From NCBI GenBank assembly GCA_016278415.1, contig JADQBV010000453.1, forward strand, positions 1 to 9,290: a DNA stretch of 9,290 nucleotides. Reading direction: 5' to 3'. The position numbers and the translations under genes are program-made. Numbering within the stretch: the first letter of the stretch is position 1; each line of letters starts with the position of its first letter. This document shows, in pieces, positions 1 through 5,900 of the stretch. This DNA comes from Halanaerobiales bacterium. GTDB taxonomy: Bacteria; Bacillota_F; Halanaerobiia; Halanaerobiales; DTU029. Below the pieces are notes generated by a model, which was not told the origin of the DNA, ran no database searches, and was given only the letters and a program-made list of their open reading frames with translations.

Positions 1-188
1 ATTTTTGTCCATCCATCGACAACAACATGTGGACCAATAACGGTACCTGTACCTATTTGGACATTTTCACCAATAATACTATATGGCCCTATTTCAACAT
101 TTGTCCCCAGTTTTGCACCTGCATTTATTATCGCAGTGGGATGGACTTTAGCCATATGAAGCACTTTTCCTTCTTGTTTAACTTTCAA
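1..188 (-). CDS. lpxA: LpxA, UDP-N-acetylglucosamine acyltransferase (N-terminal fragment, cut by window edge)
   Basis: Only about the first 62 codons are present; the gene continues past the left edge. LpxA is a cytoplasmic trimeric left-handed beta-helix enzyme that transfers a 3-hydroxyacyl chain from ACP to UDP-GlcNAc, the first step of lipid A synthesis. The visible protein reads [17 protein letters not shown] and continues with hexapeptide-repeat coils ([27 protein letters not shown]), the usual LpxA beginning. The start is ambiguous. The ATG at 153-155 gives the typical family N-terminus. An in-frame TTG at 186-188, eleven codons upstream, has a much better ribosome binding site (GGGGGAGGAAGG, six bases from GGAGG to TTG), so I chose TTG. 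It lies 78 bases after fabZ, in the common lpxC-fabZ-lpxA order. A generic hexapeptide acyltransferase is possible but unlikely in this context. Confidence 0.9.
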   Translation of the reverse strand, partial: MKVKQEGKVLHMAKVHPTAIINAGAKLGTNVEIGPYSIIGENVQIGTGTVIGPHVVVDGWTK

Positions 189-190
189 AC

Positions 191-202
191 CCTTCCTCCC
201 CC
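191..202 (-). promoter_or_regulatory. Strong ribosome binding site favouring a TTG start for lpxA
   Basis: The minus strand reads GGGGGAGGAAGG here, with GGAGG at 195-199 placed six bases before the TTG at 186-188. The alternative ATG at 153-155 has only AGAAGGA about twelve bases upstream. The purine-rich tract therefore argues for the longer product starting [17 protein letters not shown]. Both starts may be used. Confidence 0.5.
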
Positions 203-266
203 TTCTTCGTCTAAACTATAAGCATAGCTGATATATTGCTATTATTTTATTCTATACCGACTAGTA

Positions 267-698
267 CTACTTATCCTGAAGTGCAAACATTAACTCTGCT
301 TCTGCTGCAACCTCTTCACCAACATAAGCTTTAGCCCTTATTTTTGCAATACTTCCCCTGGACTTTATCATTTCAGCAACTATTCTTAATTGATCTCCAG
401 GAACTACAGGACGGCGAAATCTAGCCTTATCTATACCTGCAAAGAATGGCAGTTTCTCTTCAGCGTCATCCAAATCCTGCATCATTAAAAATCCCCCCAC
501 TTGAGCCATAGATTCTACAATTAAAACCCCTGGCATTATTGGGTGACCTGGATAGTGACCTTGAAAAAACTCCTCATTCATAGTAACATTTTTTAATCCT
601 ACTATTCTCTTTCCTTCTTCGACTTCTTCAATTCTATCTACCAGTAGAAAAGGATACCGATGTGGTAGTAAGTTTTGAATCTCGTTTATATACATCAT
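267..698 (-). CDS. fabZ: FabZ, 3-hydroxyacyl-[acyl-carrier-protein] dehydratase
   Basis: This 143-residue cytoplasmic enzyme dehydrates (3R)-hydroxyacyl-ACP to trans-2-enoyl-ACP in fatty acid elongation. It competes with LpxA for the hydroxyacyl-ACP pool, so pairing it with lpx genes makes metabolic sense. The family signature [12 protein letters not shown] is at residues 11-22. The hot-dog active-site segment [20 protein letters not shown] is at 47-66, placing the catalytic His at 48 and Glu at 62 by comparison with known FabZ enzymes. Length is normal. The start chosen is the first of two adjacent ATG codons. AGGAGG lies twelve bases upstream (711-716), a slightly long spacing that would be longer still for the second ATG. 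Two in-frame TAG stops end the gene (267-269 and 261-263). It follows lpxC by 31 bases and precedes lpxA by 78, so the three are probably co-transcribed. Confidence 0.97.
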   Translation of the reverse strand: MMYINEIQNLLPHRYPFLLVDRIEEVEEGKRIVGLKNVTMNEEFFQGHYPGHPIMPGVLIVESMAQVGGFLMMQDLDDAEEKLPFFAGIDKARFRRPVVPGDQLRIVAEMIKSRGSIAKIRAKAYVGEEVAAEAELMFALQDK

Positions 699-729
699 CT
701 TATGCTTCTACCTCCTGAATTCATTTTCT

Positions 730-1569
730 TCATTTATTAGATATTTTTTTTGCAAGTTCAACATGTAGGTAATGACCTGATCGCACAGCAATAATATGTC
801 CTGAAATATAGCCATTCAAAAACATATCACCAGTTATATCCAGTATCTTATGTCTTACAAATTCATCGGAAAAACGTAAAGGATTAACTGTTTTATCATC
901 AGCAACCAGGATGGCATTTTCTAGACTCCCACCAAGGGCTAGACCCCTCCTATGCAGGGCTTCAACTTCTTTCTCAAAACCAAATGTTCGAGCAGGGGCT
1001 ATTTCTTCTATAAATTTATTACTATCTTTATCATACTCGTAAAATTGTGTTCCGATTACAGGATGATCATATACTAGTGTATAACTAATCTTAAAACCAT
1101 CATATGGTAGAACAACAAGATACATATCATCTTTTTTAGCATTAAGCGGTTTTTTTATTTTTTTTACTACACGAGGCGTTTTCAACTCTACTATCCCAGC
1201 CTCTTCTATTAATTTAATAAATGGTAACGCACTCCCATCCCCCACAGGGGTTTCAGCGTTATCAAGTTCAATAATTATATTATCTATATCAGATGCCCAT
1301 ATAGCTGCCATCAAATGCTCTATTGTATGAATAGCAGTTTGACTATCTTCTGAGAGTCCTATACTTGTACATCTTTTAGTTGATACAACATTATGTGGCT
1401 CTGCTTTTATCTCCGGCCTTCCATCTAGATCAACCCTTCGGAAGACAACACCACTATTAGCTTCAGCAGGAAGGCATCTAAGCTTTACATTATTTCCTGT
1501 ATGAAGTGCAATACCTGAGTAGTCTATCGAAGTGGAAATTGTTTTTTGCATTATCTGCTTATCTGACAT
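730..1569 (-). CDS. lpxC: LpxC, UDP-3-O-acyl-N-acetylglucosamine deacetylase
   Basis: This 279-residue cytoplasmic zinc enzyme removes the N-acetyl group from UDP-3-O-acyl-GlcNAc, the committed step of lipid A synthesis. The motif HTIEHLMAA at residues 81-89 contains Glu84 and His85, equivalent to E. coli Glu78 and His79. HKILDITGD at 240-248 gives the other zinc ligands, His240 and Asp244. SGH at 264-266 supplies the catalytic histidine (His266, like E. coli His265). The set is complete, so the enzyme should be active. The protein is slightly shorter than the E. coli enzyme (about 305). The start ATG follows AAGGAGG (1576-1582) with six bases between. It lies 74 bases after the ABC ATPase gene and 31 before fabZ. 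It is a separate gene, unlike the LpxC-FabZ fusions of Bacteroidetes. Confidence 0.97.
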   Translation of the reverse strand: MSDKQIMQKTISTSIDYSGIALHTGNNVKLRCLPAEANSGVVFRRVDLDGRPEIKAEPHNVVSTKRCTSIGLSEDSQTAIHTIEHLMAAIWASDIDNIIIELDNAETPVGDGSALPFIKLIEEAGIVELKTPRVVKKIKKPLNAKKDDMYLVVLPYDGFKISYTLVYDHPVIGTQFYEYDKDSNKFIEEIAPARTFGFEKEVEALHRRGLALGGSLENAILVADDKTVNPLRFSDEFVRHKILDITGDMFLNGYISGHIIAVRSGHYLHVELAKKISNK

Positions 1570-1643
1570 TCCCAGCCTCCTTCCTATTCAACTATATTCT
1601 AATTCAATATCGATATGGCAAATTCCTGCATTTTATTAGTTTT

Positions 1644-2378
1644 TTAATTATAATTTATAATATTCTTATACTTTTTACCTATCCATGATCTAGGATTATT
1701 CAAAACTTGATTCGGTTCTCCGCTTTCAATAAACTTTCCTTGATCCATAAAATATATTTTATCTGCCACTCTACGAGCGAAAGTCACCTCATGTGTTACG
1801 ATAATAATAGATGTATCTTTTCTTTTCTTAGCTATATTCTCCAATACATCTAATACGTCTCTAACCAATATCGGATCAAGAGAGGCAGTGGGTTCATCTA
1901 ATAAAATCAAATCTGGCTCCAAAACCAATGCTCTAGCAATACCTACCCTTTGTTTTTCACCACCACTCAACTTATTAACACCATAGTCAGCCATCTCTGC
2001 TAAGCCTACATCTTCAAGGGCTAATATAGCCTTCTGATATGCTTCATCAATAGAATAACCCTTTTTTATCAATCCCAAAGCAACATTTTGTTTAATACTC
2101 AAACGGGCAATTAAATTGAAATGTTGAAAAACAAAGCCGATATTTTGTCTAACTGCTTCCATATCACGCAACTTCATATTGTGAATGGGAGTATTTTTGA
2201 AAAAAATTTCTCCTGAATCAGGTTCGACCAGACGATTAATAGTACGTATAAAGGTAGATTTCCCACAACCGCTAGGTCCCATTACAGCAACAATCTCACC
2301 AGGATTTAATTCGAAGTCTATTCCACTTAATACTATATCACTGTCATAGCTTTTTTTCAAATTATTTATTTTTAGCAT
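1644..2378 (-). CDS. ABC transporter ATPase of the polar amino acid / phosphonate (GlnQ, PhnC-like) class
   Basis: This 244-residue nucleotide-binding subunit carries every ATPase motif: Walker A GPSGCGKST (residues 34-42), Q-loop Gln85 in FVFQHFNL, signature LSGGEKQR (137-144), Walker B LILLDEP (157-163), D-loop SLD (166-168) and switch His196 in VTHE. Its overall style matches ATPases that serve importers with EAA-loop permeases, not the LptB or MlaF types expected near LPS genes. The gene starts 46 bases after the end of the large EAA-containing membrane protein, and GGGGAGG sits six bases before its ATG. The simplest reading is that the two form one transporter, with the EAA loop docking near the Q-loop. 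No binding-protein gene is in the window. The substrate cannot be read from sequence; lipid, LPS precursor or small-molecule transport are all open. ATPase assignment is secure, pairing likely, function unknown. Confidence 0.93.
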   Translation of the reverse strand: MLKINNLKKSYDSDIVLSGIDFELNPGEIVAVMGPSGCGKSTFIRTINRLVEPDSGEIFFKNTPIHNMKLRDMEAVRQNIGFVFQHFNLIARLSIKQNVALGLIKKGYSIDEAYQKAILALEDVGLAEMADYGVNKLSGGEKQRVGIARALVLEPDLILLDEPTASLDPILVRDVLDVLENIAKKRKDTSIIIVTHEVTFARRVADKIYFMDQGKFIESGEPNQVLNNPRSWIGKKYKNIINYN

Positions 2379-2424
2379 TTATAGCCTCCCCTACTTGACT
2401 AAACAGCGTTCACAGTATGTCGTC

Positions 2425-4788
2425 CTATTTCCTTCTAAATATCATTTTAGGATAGTTCAGAAGGTATAATAAACCAGGTTTCCCTGATGGAATAATGATT
2501 TCATGCATAATCTCTGCTGGGGAAAAGCCCAGGGCTACGCCTGCTTCCCATTCTTCACGATTTACAGGGTTTAACATCGCAGATAGCATAGTAATTAATA
2601 TACCTAAGATACCACCAATTATAAATTCTATCTGTAAATTAAGGTAGGGAAACTGGAGTTGGCTAATTAAACAAATTATGCTGAAAATAAAGCCACCACT
2701 GAAAAAGCCATATAGATACCCATGTCCGTTATTCAATTTCAAAACACTTATAATCAAGGACTGATCCATTATCATAATAAATACTGTAAAGATAAAGGCA
2801 ATTATCATAGAAATTACTGCTTTTACCTGGCTTAAAATATTGAATATTTCACCACGTGGATTTGGTTGTAAAAGACCACTATCCATTTCCATATAAGTGA
2901 CTGCTGGGTTTTGGATTACTGTTTTGGCTTTATCCACAACCTGCTTATTGTTATAATTACCTTCAATTAAAAGCTGTATCTGATCCCCTGGTATAACTTC
3001 TCCTGCAATATAACTATCGATCAGATTAAGGGTCTCTACAATCTCTTGTTCTTTTAAATCAGGTAAAGAGTTTTGAATATATGATAACTGGTCAAGCACC
3101 ACAGGTAGCTGTGTAGTCTTAAGCTCAATTAGTATATCTTGAACAGAGCTAAGACTCTCCTGTAGTTGATCTGTATCAAGGGCAGTGGCAGTTTGATCTA
3201 TTTCAGCGATAATAGAGTCTACATTTTCCCAATCTGCACCATTATTTAATGTCTTTTCTACCTTTAATAATGAATTGATTTTCTCCTGCCAGCTATCTAT
3301 AGAACTAATAACCGGATCCATCTCCTGTAGTCTTTCCGAAACTAAGTCATAATTATTATCAAGGCCAGAAGATAATTGAAGAAAAAGATCCTTTAAATCA
3401 AAGAGCTGTTTATAGATACTATTATTACGAGGAACATATATTAGCTTTTCCTCAATCAATCCAGCACCTTCTCGTAGACTATTACTAGTCTTAATCAAGT
3501 CCTTTTGAATATCAGATATATCCCCAGCGTTTATTTTTATATCATCAAGAATACCCAATAATTCTCCTAGAAAAGTAGATAAACCCTGTTCCTGCCACTC
3601 TGAGAGAGAACTACTAAGGTTTTCACTGGTCTTTGCCAATTGTCCTAAACCCTTATTAACATCTGCCAGGTTATCACCTATATTATCACTAAACTCTATC
3701 AATTGTTCACTCTGCTCTATAAAACCATTCAGGCTAGGAGTTATTTCATTCAAACTGTCCAGGGTTACTGCTAAATCATGACGAGGATTATTAATTATAC
3801 CATTCCCCAACTTATCACCCTGATTCCCCTTTGCATCAGTAGTAAAGACCTCTACGTTTTTTAAAAACCCATTTTCCATATCGCCCTGCTGTATAATAGT
3901 AGTAACACGGTTATCCTGATTGTCAATTACTTTTAACTCTAAATAAGCACCCTCTGCAGTCCTGGCTATTAATCTACTTCCTATTAATATATCCTGACTG
4001 TTAGCTATATCATTTACAATAACCTTACTAGCATAGGATAAAAGAAATGTCTTCATCTGTTTTAGACTGGTTAGCAGTGATACCCTCTCAGAATCGCTAT
4101 TGTCGGTTACATTAATAACATTTTTAGTATCATTCTTTATTAAGTCAATTACATCACTTTGCTTTCCAGAAAGATCCTCTGGATGTTGGTTCAAAGGATA
4201 TCTAATCTCTAACATGCTATAATTGTCCAATACAGTTGAAATCTTCTTCTTGACTTCTGGTAGCAACTCAGGTTTCTCAACGATTATATCCAAACCATCG
4301 CTTGTAGGATATAGAAAGTAGATACCCTCTATCTTTTCAATCAGAGGTCTAATAAAGGAGCGAGTATTTCCCCGGAATCCCCTGACAGATAAGCGTGGTT
4401 CAGTCATAATTGTCTTGCTCATCAAACCAGGAATATCCGAAAAATATTTACCCAAATTGACATAGATCTCTTCATTTTTAAATTCCTCTGGTATTTTAAG
4501 TAGATAATTACTACTTCCGGCAACTTTAGGCCCTGTCTTAAACCTTGAACCTGGTAATGTTTCAGAAGCAATCTTTTTAATTTGATTAATGGCTATCTCT
4601 TCCTGATCACTTGAGATAGTAAATAACATATCATATTCACCATAATCACCTATTATTCCACTAACCATATTCATAAAATAATTATCCGTCAAATAACCCC
4701 CAACATATACTAGGCCAGATCCCAGCAAGATGGAGGCTATTATAAGTATAATTATGTCTTTTCTAAAATTTGTTTTAAAGAGAAACAT
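2425..4788 (-). CDS. Large ABC-permease-like membrane protein with long extracytoplasmic helical region and C-terminal EAA loop
   Basis: I do not recognise a named family for this 787-residue protein. One N-terminal membrane helix (about residues 11-32) follows a basic start (KTNFRK). Residues 33-650 look extracytoplasmic: a mixed alpha/beta part to about 330, then mostly helical, heptad-like sequence at about 340-600 resembling coiled coils. Three more helices follow (about 655-683, 691-709, 718-739). Residues 748-767 fit the importer-permease EAA consensus exactly: E-A-G, three residues, G754, nine residues, I-I-I-P767. With four helices both ends are cytoplasmic, placing the EAA loop correctly to contact an ATPase. 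That loop is almost terminal (20 residues remain), unusual because importer permeases normally have further helices after it. The downstream ATPase gene is the obvious partner. GGGAG about ten bases upstream supports the ATG. MCE-type lipid transporters are a functional analogy only; I see no MCE domain. Confidence 0.75.
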   Translation of the reverse strand: MFLFKTNFRKDIIILIIASILLGSGLVYVGGYLTDNYFMNMVSGIIGDYGEYDMLFTISSDQEEIAINQIKKIASETLPGSRFKTGPKVAGSSNYLLKIPEEFKNEEIYVNLGKYFSDIPGLMSKTIMTEPRLSVRGFRGNTRSFIRPLIEKIEGIYFLYPTSDGLDIIVEKPELLPEVKKKISTVLDNYSMLEIRYPLNQHPEDLSGKQSDVIDLIKNDTKNVINVTDNSDSERVSLLTSLKQMKTFLLSYASKVIVNDIANSQDILIGSRLIARTAEGAYLELKVIDNQDNRVTTIIQQGDMENGFLKNVEVFTTDAKGNQGDKLGNGIINNPRHDLAVTLDSLNEITPSLNGFIEQSEQLIEFSDNIGDNLADVNKGLGQLAKTSENLSSSLSEWQEQGLSTFLGELLGILDDIKINAGDISDIQKDLIKTSNSLREGAGLIEEKLIYVPRNNSIYKQLFDLKDLFLQLSSGLDNNYDLVSERLQEMDPVISSIDSWQEKINSLLKVEKTLNNGADWENVDSIIAEIDQTATALDTDQLQESLSSVQDILIELKTTQLPVVLDQLSYIQNSLPDLKEQEIVETLNLIDSYIAGEVIPGDQIQLLIEGNYNNKQVVDKAKTVIQNPAVTYMEMDSGLLQPNPRGEIFNILSQVKAVISMIIAFIFTVFIMIMDQSLIISVLKLNNGHGYLYGFFSGGFIFSIICLISQLQFPYLNLQIEFIIGGILGILITMLSAMLNPVNREEWEAGVALGFSPAEIMHEIIIPSGKPGLLYLLNYPKMIFRRK

Positions 4789-4847
4789 ATGTCATTCACT
4801 CCCATCCGGAGACTATTATACCATTCGATGGAAGCAGTTGTAAACGT

Positions 4848-4871
4848 TATCCAGCATGCAATATCTGGATA
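4848..4871. repeat. Small hairpin between the lptA-like and permease-like genes
   Basis: TATCCAG (4848-4854) and CTGGATA (4865-4871) are perfect 7-base inverted arms around a 10-base loop. No T-run follows on the minus strand, so it does not look like an intrinsic terminator. It could be an RNA processing or stability element in the 88-base spacer, or chance. Confidence 0.3.
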
Positions 4872-4876
4872 TACTG

Positions 4877-5581
4877 TTAATTGCTTGTAATATCTAGCTC
4901 TAGCTCAACACTACCTTCAGCAGTAAACTCCTCTGTCTCCAGGTAGAACAAGGCCCTTTCACTCCTGACCCAATCTCCATTATCTTCTTCAATGTGTACA
5001 TTAGCAATTAATTCCAGGGTTTGCTCTTGATCATTATATAATACCTCTTCACCCTTTAATATCCGTCCATTATATTCAATAACAACCCCTTGATTTGCTG
5101 TAAAGGAGTTATCCTCTTTCATTAACTCCAGATAAGGACTTTTCAGACTAAACTCCCCATCATCCAAATTCTGTAACATTCTAACATTATTTCTGAAAAC
5201 ATATCTATCCTCATTAATCCAGGCTTCCATTATCTCACTGGATATTTCACCCTTATCATGTATCAGTAGAACATCGCCCTCGATTTCAGCCCTTTTTTCA
5301 TCCTCATAATAAATAAGCTGTTCAGCATTAATCTCTACATCACCCTTTACAAGGGTCATACCATTAGTCCCCTCTATCCTACCATCAGTACTATTCAAAT
5401 GACCTGTTTTAATAACCAAAGTCTCTTCCTCCGCCTGGTCATCCCCTTCAACCGATGTATTAGAATCCACCACCTCAGCGCCGTTGTCAACCGTACTTTC
5501 AGCCGCTTTAACTCCATCGGCATTAAGAAGCCCGCTAAACACTAATACCATTATAAATCCAACTATTAATACCCTCTTCAT
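4877..5581 (-). CDS. lptA: LptA/OstA-like periplasmic LPS-bridge protein
   Basis: This 234-residue protein begins with a clear signal peptide: MKR, a hydrophobic stretch to about residue 19, and likely cleavage after VKA (residue 26). An acidic linker follows at about 28-53 (VEGDDQAEEE). From about 54 there are repeated short beta-strand units of the OstA/LptA jelly-roll type, such as MTLVKGDVEINAEQLIYY (75-92), RAEIEGDVLLIH (97-108) and FTANQGVVIEYNGRILKGEEV (160-180). LptA oligomers form the periplasmic slide that carries LPS from the inner-membrane extractor to LptD. The gene directly follows the permease-LptD fusion gene, supporting that role. No separate lptC is visible; an LptC-like role is possible, but LptC normally keeps its membrane anchor, whereas this looks cleavable. 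The start is firm: GGAGG is six bases before the ATG. The gene is 319 bases from the previous one and may have its own promoter. Confidence 0.82.
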   Translation of the reverse strand: MKRVLIVGFIMVLVFSGLLNADGVKAAESTVDNGAEVVDSNTSVEGDDQAEEETLVIKTGHLNSTDGRIEGTNGMTLVKGDVEINAEQLIYYEDEKRAEIEGDVLLIHDKGEISSEIMEAWINEDRYVFRNNVRMLQNLDDGEFSLKSPYLELMKEDNSFTANQGVVIEYNGRILKGEEVLYNDQEQTLELIANVHIEEDNGDWVRSERALFYLETEEFTAEGSVELELDITSN

Positions 5582-5616
5582 AAAAATCCTCCTTTATCAA
5601 GATACCTAACAATCCT

Positions 5617-5644
5617 ATTATAACCTTTTAGTCAGGTTAACCAT
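5617..5644 (-). promoter_or_regulatory. Candidate sigma-A-type promoter for lptA
   Basis: The minus strand has a perfect -10 TATAAT (5617-5622). A poor -35 match, ATGGTT, lies at 5639-5644 with a 16-base spacer. Transcription would start near 5610, leaving a leader of about 29 bases that contains the lptA ribosome binding site. The weak -35 keeps this tentative. It would let lptA and the downstream genes be expressed even if the palindrome upstream stops transcription. Confidence 0.35.
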
Positions 5645-5661
5645 TTTCTGAATGAACATTC

Positions 5662-5785
5662 AAAAAGCTCCAGCATCGCATGGAAGGATATGAATGGGTA
5701 ACAAAATCCTGTCTGAATGTAGCGTAGCGAAATGAGTTTATTTTGTTATTCATATCCTGGAAGAGAAGCTGGGGTTTAGCTTTTT
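5662..5785. repeat. Long imperfect palindrome, MITE-like dispersed repeat
   Basis: The outer arms are AAAAAGCT-CCAGC (5662-5674) and GCTGG-(ggttt)-AGCTTTTT (5768-5785), with a 5-base bulge. The inner arms are AGGATATGAAT plus AACAAAAT (5685-5695, 5700-5707; four unpaired bases between) and their complements at 5740-5758. The central loop is 32 bases (5708-5739) and includes TAGCGTAGCGAAATGAG. The right arm, CTGGGGTTTAG then CTTTTT, recurs on the opposite strand at 9267-9284, so this is a repeated element and not a one-off hairpin. It has no transposase, which fits a non-autonomous palindromic element. In transcripts from either strand the structure ends in a U-run, so it might also terminate or attenuate transcription between the fusion gene and lptA. 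Confidence 0.65.
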
Positions 5786-5803
5786 ACTGTGGAATGAAGA
5801 TTC

Positions 5804-5843
5804 ATCTAAATTTTCTTTTTAGTTACGCAATGTTAATTTAGAT
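5804..5843. repeat. Perfect 9-base inverted repeat next to the palindrome
   Basis: ATCTAAATT (5804-5812) and AATTTAGAT (5835-5843) flank a 22-base centre. There is no T-run after it on the minus strand, so it is not an obvious terminator. It may be part of the adjacent mobile repeat, a protein-binding site, or chance in AT-rich DNA. Confidence 0.35.
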
Positions 5844-5900
5844 ATTAGGCCATCGAGGCCGTCATGCCATAACAACCTGGCTTAGAATTAATTAATGCAG

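Larger units (their letters stand above)
5582..5900. other. Non-coding gap of 319 bases between the fusion gene and lptA
   Basis: I see no supported coding sequence here. The region holds a long imperfect palindrome (5662-5785), a second separate inverted repeat (5804-5843) and a candidate lptA promoter (5617-5644). Two short GC hairpins are also possible near 5849-5880: GGCC arms around ATCGA, and GCCA/TGGC arms. Every other gap between genes in this window is under 90 bases, so this spacer looks like an insertion into a formerly tight operon. Confidence 0.7.

Noticed and set aside
27..221. Plus-strand open frame of 64 codons at the left edge.
   Set aside because: It is antisense to the lpxA start, which has clear hexapeptide repeats on the minus strand.
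1591..1621. Possible lpxC promoter on the minus strand: TTGCCA, 19-base spacer, TATAGT.
   Set aside because: The spacer is long, and the start site would fall at about 1584, directly on the ribosome binding site, leaving almost no leader.
1506..1688. Plus-strand open frame of 60 codons, hydrophobic.
   Set aside because: It overlaps the lpxC start and the end of the ATPase gene in antisense and has no convincing ribosome binding site.
2425..4788. MCE/MlaD domain in the large permease-like protein.
   Set aside because: The coiled-coil-like central part resembles the tails of MCE proteins, but I could not find an MCE core pattern, and the paired ATPase is not MlaF-like.
5849..5880. Intrinsic terminator for the fusion gene formed by the GGCC or GCCA/TGGC hairpins.
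   Set aside because: The stems are only four base pairs and no T-run follows on the minus strand.
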